From: Bryobacterales bacterium
GTDB taxonomy: Bacteria; Acidobacteriota; Terriglobia; Bryobacterales; Bryobacteraceae
Direction of reading: 5' to 3'
Length of the DNA: 12,434 nucleotides
NCBI GenBank assembly: GCA_003142355.1
Contig: PLMF01000129.1
Span: 686 to 13,119 of the forward strand
Shown here: one piece after another, positions 1 through 9,077 of the stretch
Layout: each line of letters opens with the position of its first letter
How positions within the stretch are numbered: the first letter of the stretch is position 1
Position numbers and translations under genes: made by a program
The notes under the pieces: model-generated
The model's input: only the letters and a program-made list of their open reading frames with translations
Database searches by the model: none
What the model was told of the DNA's origin: nothing

Positions 1-1452
1 GAAATTCCGCGCGCGCGCGTCATCCCCGTAGCGAACCCGCGGCAGAGCAACCTGGGCCGTGACCACGTTTTCCGGCTGGAACCCCGGGTCCACCCGAAGC
101 AGCCGCGCAAAGCTCATGGTGAGCAGCCCCGCTCCGATGAGCAGTACGAAGGCGAAGGCGAACTGGCATACCACCAACACCGAGCGCACCCAGACTGCGC
201 CGCGCGCGGCCGTTCCCGTGCGCTCGTTGCCGCGGAATACCGCGTTCAGATCCTGGCGCAGCACGTGGACCAGAGGCATGCCGCCGAACACCATGCCGGT
301 GAGGAGAGCGATGGCGGCGGTGAAGGCCAGCGCGCCGGGGTCCATCCCGATGGTCGCGCCTCGCGGCAGGTCCTTCGCGCCCAGGTAGGAAAGCAGGCGC
401 ACGCCGCCCCATGCCACGGCGATTCCGAGCGCCCCGCCCATCAGGGCGAGGGCCACGCTTTCGGTGAGCAACTGGCGGACCAGCCGCCAACGGCCGGCCC
501 CGAGACTGTAGCGAATGGCAAACTCCTTCATCCGCACGTTCGACCGGACCAGCATCAGGTTGGCCAGGTTCACGCAGCCGATCAGCAGTACCGCCGCCAC
601 CGCGATTTGCAGTAGATACAGCGTGGGCCGGATATCGCGTACCAACTCGTCCTGCAAGCCAACCACCTTGGTGGCGAAGCGCGCATTGATGAGTATTGCC
701 CGAAGCTGGGGAAAGATATCGAGGTTGCGGCGGTTCAAATCGTTGATGCGCTCCTGTGCCTGGGCCAGAGTGACGCCCGGCTTCAGCCGCGCAATCATCC
801 CCCAGTTGTTGCTGTGCCGGGACTGGTCGCTGGTCTGCTGTTTGGTGAAGGCGAAGGAGGTGTAGATGCGGACATCGTCTTCTCCGGGTATCCCGAAGGT
901 GCCCGGCATCACGCCGACAATGCGATAGGGCGCGCCGCTCAGCCGGATATCTTTGCCAACCACATTCGGGTCTTGGGCGAACAGGTCCCTCCACAAGCCT
1001 TCGGTGAGGACCGCGACCTTCTCCTTGCCGAGAACGGCCTCTTCTTCCGTGAACGTGCGCCCGACGAGCGGCCGCACGCCCAGCACCGTGAAGTACGAAG
1101 GCGTGACGTATCGTCCCTGGATGCGCTGCGGAGATCCCTCCATCCCGACTTCGTAGCCCGTACCCCCGATAAGCGCCACTTCGCTGAAAACGTTCGTCAT
1201 CTTGCGGCGGTCCAGGAAATCGGGGACGCCGTTCGCGCCGCGGTCGGAGACGCCGATGCCGGGGTAGATGTTGTACATCGTCACCAGTCGCTCGGCCTGA
1301 GGGAATGGCAGCCCGCGGAGGACCACGTTTTCGAGCACCGTGAAAATAGCGGTATTGGCGCCGATCGACAGGGCCAGCGTCAGCAGCGCGGCAGCCGTGA
1401 AAGCGCGCTGCTTGAAAAGAAGTTTGAGACCGAAGATGAAATCTTGAAGCAT
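1..1452 (-). CDS. MacB/FtsX-family (ADOP-type) ABC permease, partial at left edge
   Basis: The minus strand is open without a stop from an ATG at 1452 to the window edge (484 codons), so the C-terminal part is missing. Residues about 18-40 form a membrane helix. Residues 45-270 form an extracytoplasmic MacB-type core domain (motif RIVGVMPGTF near 177-186). Three FtsX-type helices follow (about 278-302, 328-350 and 374-395), with the FtsX signature EFAIRYSLGAGRWRLVRQLL at 310-329. A second repeat begins at 419 with another helix (423-445) and VDPGFQPENVV. This duplicated permease layout without a fused ATPase fits the acidobacterial 'duplicated orphan permease' family, which usually runs to about 800 residues. 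Members are presumed to move substrates or act mechanically across the inner membrane, but the substrate is unknown. AAGAGG sits about 10 nt before the ATG. The gene is divergent from the TIGR03437-like gene, with 98 bp between. Confidence 0.9.
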   Translation of the reverse strand, partial: MLQDFIFGLKLLFKQRAFTAAALLTLALSIGANTAIFTVLENVVLRGLPFPQAERLVTMYNIYPGIGVSDRGANGVPDFLDRRKMTNVFSEVALIGGTGYEVGMEGSPQRIQGRYVTPSYFTVLGVRPLVGRTFTEEEAVLGKEKVAVLTEGLWRDLFAQDPNVVGKDIRLSGAPYRIVGVMPGTFGIPGEDDVRIYTSFAFTKQQTSDQSRHSNNWGMIARLKPGVTLAQAQERINDLNRRNLDIFPQLRAILINARFATKVVGLQDELVRDIRPTLYLLQIAVAAVLLIGCVNLANLMLVRSNVRMKEFAIRYSLGAGRWRLVRQLLTESVALALMGGALGIAVAWGGVRLLSYLGAKDLPRGATIGMDPGALAFTAAIALLTGMVFGGMPLVHVLRQDLNAVFRGNERTGTAARGAVWVRSVLVVCQFAFAFVLLIGAGLLTMSFARLLRVDPGFQPENVVTAQVALPRVRYGDDARARNF

Positions 1453-1507
1453 AGCGGCGCCTCTTGGAGCTAATACGCAGACGTACACCCGCGAGTTCCG
1501 TCCTGCC

Positions 1508-1523
1508 AAATCTTGCGAGATTT
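1508..1523. promoter_or_regulatory. Perfect dyad in the divergent intergenic region (operator candidate)
   Basis: AAATCTTGCGAGATTT is a perfect inverted repeat (6-bp arms, 4-nt centre). It lies 55 bp upstream of the permease ATG and 27 bp upstream of the TIGR03437-like ATG. A short direct repeat GCGGGC (1526-1531 and 1534-1539) follows. Its place between divergent genes suggests a regulator site, but no convincing -35/-10 pair is visible, so this is inference. Confidence 0.3.
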
Positions 1524-1550
1524 TAGCGGGCTGGCGGGCACTACATACAA

Positions 1551-2321
1551 ATGCTACGAACGTGGTTGGTCCTCGCCCTACTGCTCACCAGCGTGGCTTG
1601 GGGACAAGCGCCTGTCTATTCCGCCGACAAGATGGTCAACGCACCGAATTATGCCCCCGGCCCGTTCGCGCCGAATTCGGTTGCGACCATCTTCGGCTCG
1701 GGCCTGGCGCGATCGACCCAAGGGCTGACGGCTGACGATATCTCCAACCACACCCTGCCGGTAGAGCTCAACAGCACCCGAGTCTACGTGATGGATTCCC
1801 CGGCGCCGCTGTTGTACGTTTCGGATGGCCAGGTCAATTTTCTGGTGCCCGGCAACCAACTCGACGGAGATGTGAAGATCCGGGTAGTCCGCGAAGGAGT
1901 CACCGGGCCCGAGATCACCGTGACACTGGTGGATGCGGCGCCCGCGCTGTTTCAGACCGCCGCCGGCTACGCCATCGCCGCGCACGAGGATAATTCCGTG
2001 ATCGCGCCCGGTTCGCCGGCGCAGGCCGGCGAGACCATCGTGGTCTACGCCTGCGGGTTAGGGAGAACTCAACCCAATCCGGCCCCGGGGGCGATCCCAC
2101 AGAGTGTGGCGGTGATTCAGAGGTTGAGCGATCTGAAGGTGTACCTGGGCGGAACCGCCATCGACCCCGCGAGAATCCAGTACGCGGGCGTGACCCCAGG
2201 CTCGGCCGGGCTTTACCAGATTAACCTGGTCCTGCCGGACGGTCTGGGTACGGACCCGGAGATCCGCGTGGCGATTGCGGATCAATCCAGTCCGGCGGGC
2301 TTGAAACTGGCCGTCCAGTGA
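1551..2321 (+). CDS. Secreted stand-alone TIGR03437-type (Solibacter C-terminal domain) protein
   Basis: This 256-residue protein begins with a signal peptide (MLRTWLVLALLLTSVAWG, cleavage probably just before QAP). The rest is a single domain with the hallmarks of the TIGR03437 family described from Solibacter. These are NAPNYAPGPFAPNSVATIFG near 30-49, the LLYVSDGQVNFLVP block near 88-101, ETIVVYACGLG near 161-171, and a C-terminal block ending in YQINLVLPDG. In this family the domain usually sits at the C-terminus of much larger secreted beta-rich proteins; here it is the whole mature protein. Its function is unknown. Predicted location is periplasmic or extracellular. No strong Shine-Dalgarno precedes the ATG, but the signal peptide begins right there, which supports this start. 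The next gene on the strand also encodes an exported protein, 123 bp downstream. Confidence 0.85.
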   Translation: MLRTWLVLALLLTSVAWGQAPVYSADKMVNAPNYAPGPFAPNSVATIFGSGLARSTQGLTADDISNHTLPVELNSTRVYVMDSPAPLLYVSDGQVNFLVPGNQLDGDVKIRVVREGVTGPEITVTLVDAAPALFQTAAGYAIAAHEDNSVIAPGSPAQAGETIVVYACGLGRTQPNPAPGAIPQSVAVIQRLSDLKVYLGGTAIDPARIQYAGVTPGSAGLYQINLVLPDGLGTDPEIRVAIADQSSPAGLKLAVQ

Positions 2322-2364
2322 GGAGGCGCGCAACTTCATCCGGCTCAGCCGCGTTAACTATGTA

Positions 2365-2407
2365 GGGGCCGGGCAACTTGTCCGTGCGAAGCCGGATGCC
2401 CGGCCCC
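2365..2407 (+). other. Strong GC hairpin between two exported-protein genes
   Basis: GGGGCCGGGCA (2365-2375) pairs perfectly with TGCCCGGCCCC (2397-2407) across a 21-nt loop, which itself can form a small TCCG/CGGA stem (2381-2384 with 2393-2396). It sits 43 nt after the stop of the upstream gene and 37 nt before the next start. No T-tract follows, so it is not a classic intrinsic terminator. It could be a terminator-like, processing or leader structure for the downstream gene. Confidence 0.45.
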
Positions 2408-2431
2408 GCGGTCGCGGTACTAGAATCAGTT

Positions 2432-2437
2432 AAGGAG
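2432..2437 (+). promoter_or_regulatory. Shine-Dalgarno that fixes the start at 2445
   Basis: AAGGAG is 7 nt before the ATG at 2445 but only 4 nt before the in-frame GTG at 2442. The spacing favours the ATG, which removes one residue from the longest open frame. Confidence 0.7.
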
Positions 2438-2444
2438 TACAGTG

Positions 2445-3215
2445 ATGTTCCTACGGCCTTTGATTGCAGTGGGTTTTGTGGCGGCGGGAGTGCTGTGTCT
2501 GGCTCAGGACGCGCCACCGGCCGCCGAGTATACCGTTACTGCCGGAACCAAGGTGCCGTTGAGCCTGATCAACAGCATCAGCACCAAGCACTCGGCCGTG
2601 GGCGATCGCGTGTATCTCGAGACCGCGTTTCCGATTCTGGCGGATGGACGGATTGTCATTCCCGTGGGCAGCTACGTCGCTGGTACCGTGACCCAGATCA
2701 AGAAGCCGGGCCGGGTGAAGGGGCGCGGCGAACTGTACGTGCGCTTCGACTCGTTGACCCTGCCCAACGGCGTCACGCGCGACTTTCGGGCGCGGATAGG
2801 CGGCATGGACGGGGGCTCGAACGGAGAGTTGGACCGCGCCGAAGGCAAAGTGAAGAGCGAGGGCAACAAGGCCGGGGATGCCCGCACGGTGGGCGAGGTG
2901 GCGGCCGCGGGAGCGTCGGTGGGCATGATCGCGGGCAACGCCGCGGGCCACCTGGGCATGGGCGCGGGCATCGGCGCCGCCGCGGGCGCCGCGGCCGGGA
3001 TGGCCGGCGTGCTGTTGACGCGGGGCCCGGACGCGGTTCTAGCCAAGGGCAGCACCATCGAGATGCTGCTCGACCGCTCACTCCGCTTCAGCGAAAGCGA
3101 ATTGAATTTTGGCAACTACCAGGCGCCCCGGGCATCGGCCTCGACGGGGCCCGACCAGGGCAAAGGGAAGAGTGGTTCCTCGGTCCCGATTCCGCGGCGG
3201 CCGTTTCCTGAATAG
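2445..3215 (+). CDS. Exported VirB10/TrbI-like beta-domain protein with glycine zipper
   Basis: The protein has 256 residues. Residues 1-20 form a signal peptide (cleavage probably after CLA; the Cys at 18 lacks a lipobox). Residues 28-110 carry the pattern seen in VirB10/TrbI C-terminal beta domains: GTKVPLSLINSIST, then GDRVYLETAFPI, GRIVIPVGSYVAGTV and VKGRGELYVRFDSL. A charged segment (about 128-146) leads to a glycine/alanine-rich zipper (157-190, repeated GxxxG spacing), which could be a membrane-inserting segment. Then KGSTIEMLLDR (201-211) resembles the closing strand of the fold. The tail is rich in Pro, Ser and Gly. No other type IV secretion genes are nearby, so a role in conjugation is unlikely. 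Similar orphan proteins are common in Acidobacteria with unknown function, and envelope location is inferred. The gene ends 2 bp from the convergent gene. Confidence 0.75.
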   Translation: MFLRPLIAVGFVAAGVLCLAQDAPPAAEYTVTAGTKVPLSLINSISTKHSAVGDRVYLETAFPILADGRIVIPVGSYVAGTVTQIKKPGRVKGRGELYVRFDSLTLPNGVTRDFRARIGGMDGGSNGELDRAEGKVKSEGNKAGDARTVGEVAAAGASVGMIAGNAAGHLGMGAGIGAAAGAAAGMAGVLLTRGPDAVLAKGSTIEMLLDRSLRFSESELNFGNYQAPRASASTGPDQGKGKSGSSVPIPRRPFPE

Positions 3216-3217
3216 AG

Positions 3218-4363
3218 CTACAGCAGTCCCCGAAGCACTCCCACCACTTGGGGCGTGATCTCCAGCCACGCCCGCGGGACCACCATCGCCAGCGGTAACC
3301 GCCCCAGTTTCTCCCCGCCGGCGAAGCTTCGCAGAAACAGGAACAACAGGAGCGGCGACAGGATTCTGGCGGTGGCGTAGCAGTCGGTCCAGACGAACCT
3401 GGAAAGGGTCAGTCCGAATACCGCCCACAGCCAACACGCCGTGCGGACCGGCTCGAACAGGTCCCTGCGCAGGTTGCGGAAGGCGAGCGCCATTGCCAGC
3501 GTCAGGCCTGCCAGCTCCAGACCATCGAAAGCCCGAATCGCGGCATTTGTAACCGGGCCGAAGGGATAGGCCGTCGGGTGCCACAACGACTGGATCAACC
3601 CCCACAGCGGGACAAAATATTGAAGCTCGAACGCCGGGCCGCCCGGAATCCGCAGGCTGACATAGGCGTTCCAGGCCACGGCGGGGAGAATGGCGGTGGT
3701 GAAGAGCAAGCTCAGGCGGAAGCGGCGCAAGGCGAGCAGGTGCAAAGCGTAAGCCGCCGTCAGCAACAAGCCGCTCTCGCGGCATAGCGCGGCCGCCACC
3801 AGCACCACGTAGAGTTTCCATTTCGCGCCGGAGCCTGCATAGACGGCGAACCCCAGGCACAGGGACGTCAGCGCCAGGTCGACCACCAGCCGGTCGAGCG
3901 AAATCAGCGAGGCGGGCACAAGCACATAGAATGCCGCGAACCAGGGGTGGATCCGCAGCCGGATGAGCAGCCGCGCGAGCCACCAGGAACCCAGAAACAA
4001 GAACCCCAGGTTGCAGGCGACATAGGAGACATCGATCCACGACTGCCGGCCCAGCGCCACCAGGTACGCCATTCCGGGCAGCAGAATCCGCCGGAAGCGA
4101 ATCAAAGGGTCGGGCACCGCGCGGCCGATGTCGCTTCGGCACAAAGGATCGTGGGCCACGTAGTGGTAGGACTGCCCGTCATACCCGCCGCTCGCGGGGA
4201 AGATGTAAATGTGTTCGCCCGCCAGGGATGGCGGAGTTGGAACGTTCGCGCCAGTGCAGAAAAGCGCGGTGAGGTTGCCGCCGTAGTTGTAATGCACGGT
4301 GAGCAGTTGCCAGCTCAACCCGAGCAGCGTGCAAATCAGACCGGGGACCCACGCTCGCCGCAT
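3218..4363 (-). CDS. Polytopic membrane protein, GT-C glycosyltransferase-like
   Basis: This 381-residue protein has a first membrane helix at about 5-22 and then an extracytoplasmic loop. That loop holds GGYDGQSYHYVAHDP (59-73) and, after DPLIRFRRILLPGMAYLVAL (85-104), the chain continues as a series of about eight or nine hydrophobic helices. An Asp in the first outer loop (here D62 in YDGQ), followed by an RxRRIL-P block, is typical of bacterial GT-C-fold proteins that use lipid-linked sugars or act in surface glycopolymer synthesis. The match is by motif and topology only, so the substrate is unknown. The ATG lies 9 bp after the accC stop, and GGAG (4376-4379) lies within the accC end, so it is probably the last gene of the accB-accC transcript. 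The annotated strand has long open frames in other phases, but only this one gives hydrophobic helices. Confidence 0.75.
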   Translation of the reverse strand: MRRAWVPGLICTLLGLSWQLLTVHYNYGGNLTALFCTGANVPTPPSLAGEHIYIFPASGGYDGQSYHYVAHDPLCRSDIGRAVPDPLIRFRRILLPGMAYLVALGRQSWIDVSYVACNLGFLFLGSWWLARLLIRLRIHPWFAAFYVLVPASLISLDRLVVDLALTSLCLGFAVYAGSGAKWKLYVVLVAAALCRESGLLLTAAYALHLLALRRFRLSLLFTTAILPAVAWNAYVSLRIPGGPAFELQYFVPLWGLIQSLWHPTAYPFGPVTNAAIRAFDGLELAGLTLAMALAFRNLRRDLFEPVRTACWLWAVFGLTLSRFVWTDCYATARILSPLLLFLFLRSFAGGEKLGRLPLAMVVPRAWLEITPQVVGVLRGLL

Positions 4364-4372
4364 CGCGGGTTG

Positions 4373-5729
<1,357 letters not shown>

Positions 5730-5749
<20 letters not shown>

Positions 5750-6197
5750 ACAGGGCCTCCCCGTACTCCACCGGCTGCCCGTTCATGACGAGCTTGCTTT
5801 CGATGATGCCGGAGGTTTCGGCCTCGATCTCATTCATCAGCTTCATCGACTCGATGATGCACAGGACCTTGCCCGGCTGGACCCGTTCGCCCACACGCAC
5901 GAACGGCGCCGCGCCGGGCGAAGCGGCCTCGTAGAAGGTGCCCACGATGGGAGACTTCACCAGCGTCAGGTTGGGGTCCGCGGGCTGGTCGCGGCCTTTG
6001 TCCTGGGGAGCTTCGGACGGGGAAGGCGGCGGGGCAGCGGAGGCAAATTGGGCTTGCGGAGACACTTCGAACTCCTGGGGAGCCGCGAATGCCGCGCGGC
6101 GGATGCGAACGCGGTTCTCGCCGCGCTGCACCTCCAGTTCCGCAATCCCGGTTTCGGCCGCCAGGTTGATCAGTTCACGAATCTCATCGACTGTCAT
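5730..6197 (-). CDS. accB: Biotin carboxyl carrier protein of acetyl-CoA carboxylase
   Basis: AccB carries biotin between AccC and the carboxyltransferase in fatty-acid synthesis. The 155-residue protein has the standard order. An N-terminal helical region (1-35, [20 protein letters not shown]) is followed by an Ala/Pro/Gln-rich flexible linker (about 40-78) and a C-terminal biotinyl domain (79-155). The biotinylation site is K119 in [10 protein letters not shown]. The 'thumb' segment [19 protein letters not shown] (82-100), typical of bacterial BCCP, is present. The ATG at 6197 has only a weak Shine-Dalgarno but matches the family start (TVDEIRELI). It is first in the accB-accC-membrane protein operon and divergent from the histidine kinase gene, so its promoter must lie between 6198 and about 6420. 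Confidence 0.97.
5756..5762 (-). promoter_or_regulatory. Shine-Dalgarno for the TTG start of accC, inside accB
   Basis: On the minus strand GGGGAGG is followed by CCCTGT (6 nt) and the TTG start at 5749. The strength and spacing support TTG as the real accC start. It lies within the last codons of accB, consistent with coupled, stoichiometric synthesis of AccB and AccC. Confidence 0.7.
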
Positions 6198-6221
6198 TCA
6201 GGATTAGCTTAACAGAGCCGC

Positions 6222-6239
6222 GACCGTTAGGGAGCGGTC
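6222..6239 (-). promoter_or_regulatory. Small hairpin in the accB leader
   Basis: GACCG (6222-6226) pairs with CGGTC (6235-6239) over an 8-nt loop, 24 nt upstream of the accB start. A second compact dyad, CTGCG-GA-CGCAG, lies at 6253-6264. Either could affect accB expression, as a leader structure or operator respectively. No clear accB -10/-35 pair was found, so this is tentative. Confidence 0.25.
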
Positions 6240-6393
6240 TTCCGTTGACGCGCTGCGGACGCAGATTCCATTGAAGCGCATCCACCGTTCACCTCGACGA
6301 ACGATCCAGGCGCTCCGAACCATTGCCCGCCGGACGCGGTGGTCCGCAGTCCGCTCCGCGCGAGCTCGGTTCTTCCCACCCCCCTCCCCGCTC

Positions 6394-6416
6394 CGGAAGG
6401 TGATATGATTCTTCCG
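6394..6416 (+). promoter_or_regulatory. Extended -10 promoter inside a dyad, upstream of the kinase gene
   Basis: TGATATGAT (6401-6409) matches the extended -10 consensus (TGnTATAAT) at eight of nine positions. No -35 is visible at the usual spacing, where the sequence is C-rich. The -10 is enclosed by a perfect inverted repeat, CGGAAG (6394-6399) and CTTCCG (6411-6416), separated by 11 nt. This layout would let a dimeric regulator block or reshape the promoter. The predicted transcript start, near 6416, is about 45 nt before the kinase ATG. Confidence 0.4.
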
Positions 6417-6459
6417 AATTCTATTGGCGGCTCCAACAGCGTCCTTCGGTACGCTAACC

Positions 6460-9033
6460 ATGACGCGACTCAAACCCGCATTTGAGCGGGCGTTCTTCCT
6501 GCTCCGCGGCGGCCACCGCCTGCACGGCTGCGATGAGGAATATACCGCCCGTGGCTTCCACCTCGTGCTAACCGGCTTTCTGGTCTGGGTCGGGATCATG
6601 GAGTTTCTGGTGGTTCCCTTGTTCGTGGTGCGCAAGGCCGCGGTCGCGGGCGTGCTGCTGGTCTTAGGCGGAACCGCCCTGGCAGCGCTTGTCCTGCTTC
6701 GCCGGGGCCGCAAACGCGCTGCCGCCTTCGCGTTCCTGAGCGTCACGTGGTGCGCGCTCGGGGGCTATTCCCTCCTCAGCGGCGGAGTCCACAGCGAGGG
6801 CACCGCCGCGGGCGTGATCCTTATCCTCTGTGCCGGCTGGCTGCTCAGCCGCTCCGCTGCGCTCGGCTTCGCAGCCGCCACCCTCCTGTTCTCTTTCCTC
6901 GAGGCCTTGCTGCTGCACGCCGGGTACCGCTTGCCCCTCTATTTCCCCGGCGCACCCCTAGCCGTTTGGGCCATCGAGGCCGGAATTGTAGTTCTGGCTG
7001 TCGGCGCCGTCCTCACCGTTATGGAAGCCCAGGGGGAGCGGGTCTCCGCTCTGCGCGAGAGCGAAGAGCGTTTCCGCAGCCTCTCCAACGCGGCGCTCGA
7101 AGGCATCATGGTCCACAACCGTTTGGTGATCCTGGACGCCAACCTGGCGTTTGCGCGGCTCTTTGGATATGAGCGGCCAGACGAGCTTATTGGCAAGAAT
7201 GGCGCGGAACTGTTGCTGACTCCCGAATCGCAATTGCGCATCCGTCAGCGAATGGAGCGGCGGGAAACGGGGGTAATCGAGGTGACCGGTGTCCGCATGG
7301 ATGGCGCCACATTCGCGGCGGAGACAGAGTCGCGGCCGGTGAAATACCTGGGCCACGACGCGCGTCTGGTTGCGTGCCGCGACATCACCGAGCGCAAGCG
7401 GACCGTGGAAGCGCTGCGCGAGAGCGAAGAGCGCTACAAGGCCCTCTTTGACCGTTCGCTGGAGTGCGTGTTCCTCCACGATTTCGAAGGGCATTTCCTG
7501 GACGCCAACCAAGCGGCGCTCGATCTGCTCGGATACCGGCGCGAGGACATCGCCACGCTCACGTTCGCGTCGTTGCTGACGGAAGATCAACTCCCCATGG
7601 TCTACCAGGCGGTTGAGGACTTCCGCACCACCGGGCATCACCAGCGTCGGGGCGAGCACCGGCTGCGCCGGAAGGATGGGGGATTCGTCTTCGTGGAAAT
7701 CCAGTCCTCGCTCATCTACCGCGAGGGCAAGCCCTTTGCCATTCAAGGTATCGCCCGCGACGTCACCGAGCGCAAGCGGGCCGAGGAGGAGAACGCCAGG
7801 TTGCAGGCGCAGTTGCACCATTCCCAGAGGATGGAGTCCATCGGCCGCCTGGCGGGCGGCGTGGCCCATGACTTTAACAACCTGCTGACCGTCATCAACG
7901 GCTACAGCCGTTTGCTGCTTGGCAAACTGAAGGCGGGCGATCCGCTGCTGGACGGCCTCGAACAGATCCACCGGGCCGGAGAGCGCGCCGCCGGATTGAC
8001 TCAGCAACTGCTGGCTTTCAGCCGCAAGCAGGTACTGCAGCCGCGCGCGCTCGATCTCAACCGCGCGGTGGGCGAGATGCGGCCGATGATCGAGCGCCTG
8101 ATGGGCGAGAATGTCGAGGTGTCCGTCGAATCGCGCGCGGAAGCCGCGACCATCCGCGCCGATCCGGTTCAATTGGAGCAGGTGGTCATGAACCTGGTGG
8201 TGAACGCCAGGGACGCCATGCCCGACGGCGGCAAGTTATCGATCGAGACGGGTGCCGTGGAGTGGGATAACAGCTATGCCCAGTCGCATCCGAGGGCGCT
8301 CGCCGGCCCCTATGTCGTGCTGGCGGTGAGCGACACCGGCGTGGGCATGAACGAAGAGACGCGCCGCCACATTTTCGAACCGTTCTTCACCACCAAGGAA
8401 GTCGGCAAAGGGACCGGACTGGGGCTGTCGACGGTCCATGGCATCGTGGAGCAGAGCGGCGGCTACATCGACGTCCACAGTGAACCGGGCCACGGGACGA
8501 CTTTCCAGGTCTATCTGCCCAGGGTGGAGGACGCGGCGGCCGATGCCCGAAGGCCGGAAGCCGTCCCCGCGGTTAGGGGAAAGGAAACTGTGCTGGTGGT
8601 GGAGGACCAGGCGGAAGTCCGGGAATATGCGGCCGTCGCGCTGGAGGCTTACGGCTACCGGGTCATCCAGGCGGAGAGCGCCGCCGAAGCGCTGCTGGTC
8701 TGCGAGCGGGAGGCGGAGCGCATCGACCTCGTCTTGACCGACGTAGTGATGCCGAACTTGAGCGGCCGGGAACTGGCCCATCGGCTGGAAAAACGCTGGC
8801 CCGGTATCAAAGTGCTGTTCATGTCGGGCTACACCGGCGACGCCATCATGCATCACGGGGCTCCGGAAGAGGGCACGGAGTCTATCCCCAAGCCGTTCGG
8901 TCCCGACCAGTTGGCCATCAAAGTTCGGGAAGTGCTGGGGGCGCCCAAGCGCCGGGCTCGCGTCCTGGTCGCCGATGACGAAGCCGGAGTGCGCAGTTTC
9001 CTGCGAACCGTGTTGGAGGGTGGCGTGGACTAG
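6460..9033 (+). CDS. Hybrid sensor histidine kinase (6 TM, PAS-PAS-HisKA-HATPase-REC, severed second REC)
   Basis: This is a membrane-bound hybrid kinase of 857 residues from ATG 6460; a TTG at 6424 would add 12 non-conserved residues. Six hydrophobic segments occupy about 30-195. Two PAS domains (about 200-320 and 322-440) each begin with LRESEER and end with a [14 protein letters not shown] signature. HisKA has the phospho-acceptor H470 in [11 protein letters not shown]. HATPase has the N-box with N582, DTGVGM (D625) and GTGLGLS. Receiver 1 (about 710-825) has VVEDQ, the phospho-acceptor D761 in LTDVVMP, and K811. Residues 834-857 ([20 protein letters not shown]) are the first strand and helix of a second receiver, which then stops. 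Kinases of this class in Acidobacteria often carry two full receivers, so the C-terminus appears truncated. A signalling stimulus cannot be read from the sequence. The convergent NtrC-type regulator is a possible partner. Confidence 0.92.
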   Translation: MTRLKPAFERAFFLLRGGHRLHGCDEEYTARGFHLVLTGFLVWVGIMEFLVVPLFVVRKAAVAGVLLVLGGTALAALVLLRRGRKRAAAFAFLSVTWCALGGYSLLSGGVHSEGTAAGVILILCAGWLLSRSAALGFAAATLLFSFLEALLLHAGYRLPLYFPGAPLAVWAIEAGIVVLAVGAVLTVMEAQGERVSALRESEERFRSLSNAALEGIMVHNRLVILDANLAFARLFGYERPDELIGKNGAELLLTPESQLRIRQRMERRETGVIEVTGVRMDGATFAAETESRPVKYLGHDARLVACRDITERKRTVEALRESEERYKALFDRSLECVFLHDFEGHFLDANQAALDLLGYRREDIATLTFASLLTEDQLPMVYQAVEDFRTTGHHQRRGEHRLRRKDGGFVFVEIQSSLIYREGKPFAIQGIARDVTERKRAEEENARLQAQLHHSQRMESIGRLAGGVAHDFNNLLTVINGYSRLLLGKLKAGDPLLDGLEQIHRAGERAAGLTQQLLAFSRKQVLQPRALDLNRAVGEMRPMIERLMGENVEVSVESRAEAATIRADPVQLEQVVMNLVVNARDAMPDGGKLSIETGAVEWDNSYAQSHPRALAGPYVVLAVSDTGVGMNEETRRHIFEPFFTTKEVGKGTGLGLSTVHGIVEQSGGYIDVHSEPGHGTTFQVYLPRVEDAAADARRPEAVPAVRGKETVLVVEDQAEVREYAAVALEAYGYRVIQAESAAEALLVCEREAERIDLVLTDVVMPNLSGRELAHRLEKRWPGIKVLFMSGYTGDAIMHHGAPEEGTESIPKPFGPDQLAIKVREVLGAPKRRARVLVADDEAGVRSFLRTVLEGGVD

Positions 9034-9077
9034 CCGGCGTTTCTACCAGCGTCACACCTCCGCCACCCGAATGGTCC

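Noticed and set aside
20..994. 324-codon frame on the minus strand inside the permease
   Set aside because: It is a different phase from the permease frame, which runs open over 484 codons and contains FtsX signatures. This frame is Arg/Gly/Pro-rich with no hydrophobic helices.
6204..6746. 180-codon minus-strand frame covering the accB-kinase intergenic region
   Set aside because: It overlaps the kinase's N-terminal coding region and is low-complexity Arg/Ser/Ala. No ribosome site or recognisable domain was seen.
6958..8172. 404-codon open frame on the minus strand opposite the kinase gene
   Set aside because: It lies entirely within the kinase's coding region, opposite the PAS and HisKA domains, and shows no family features of its own.
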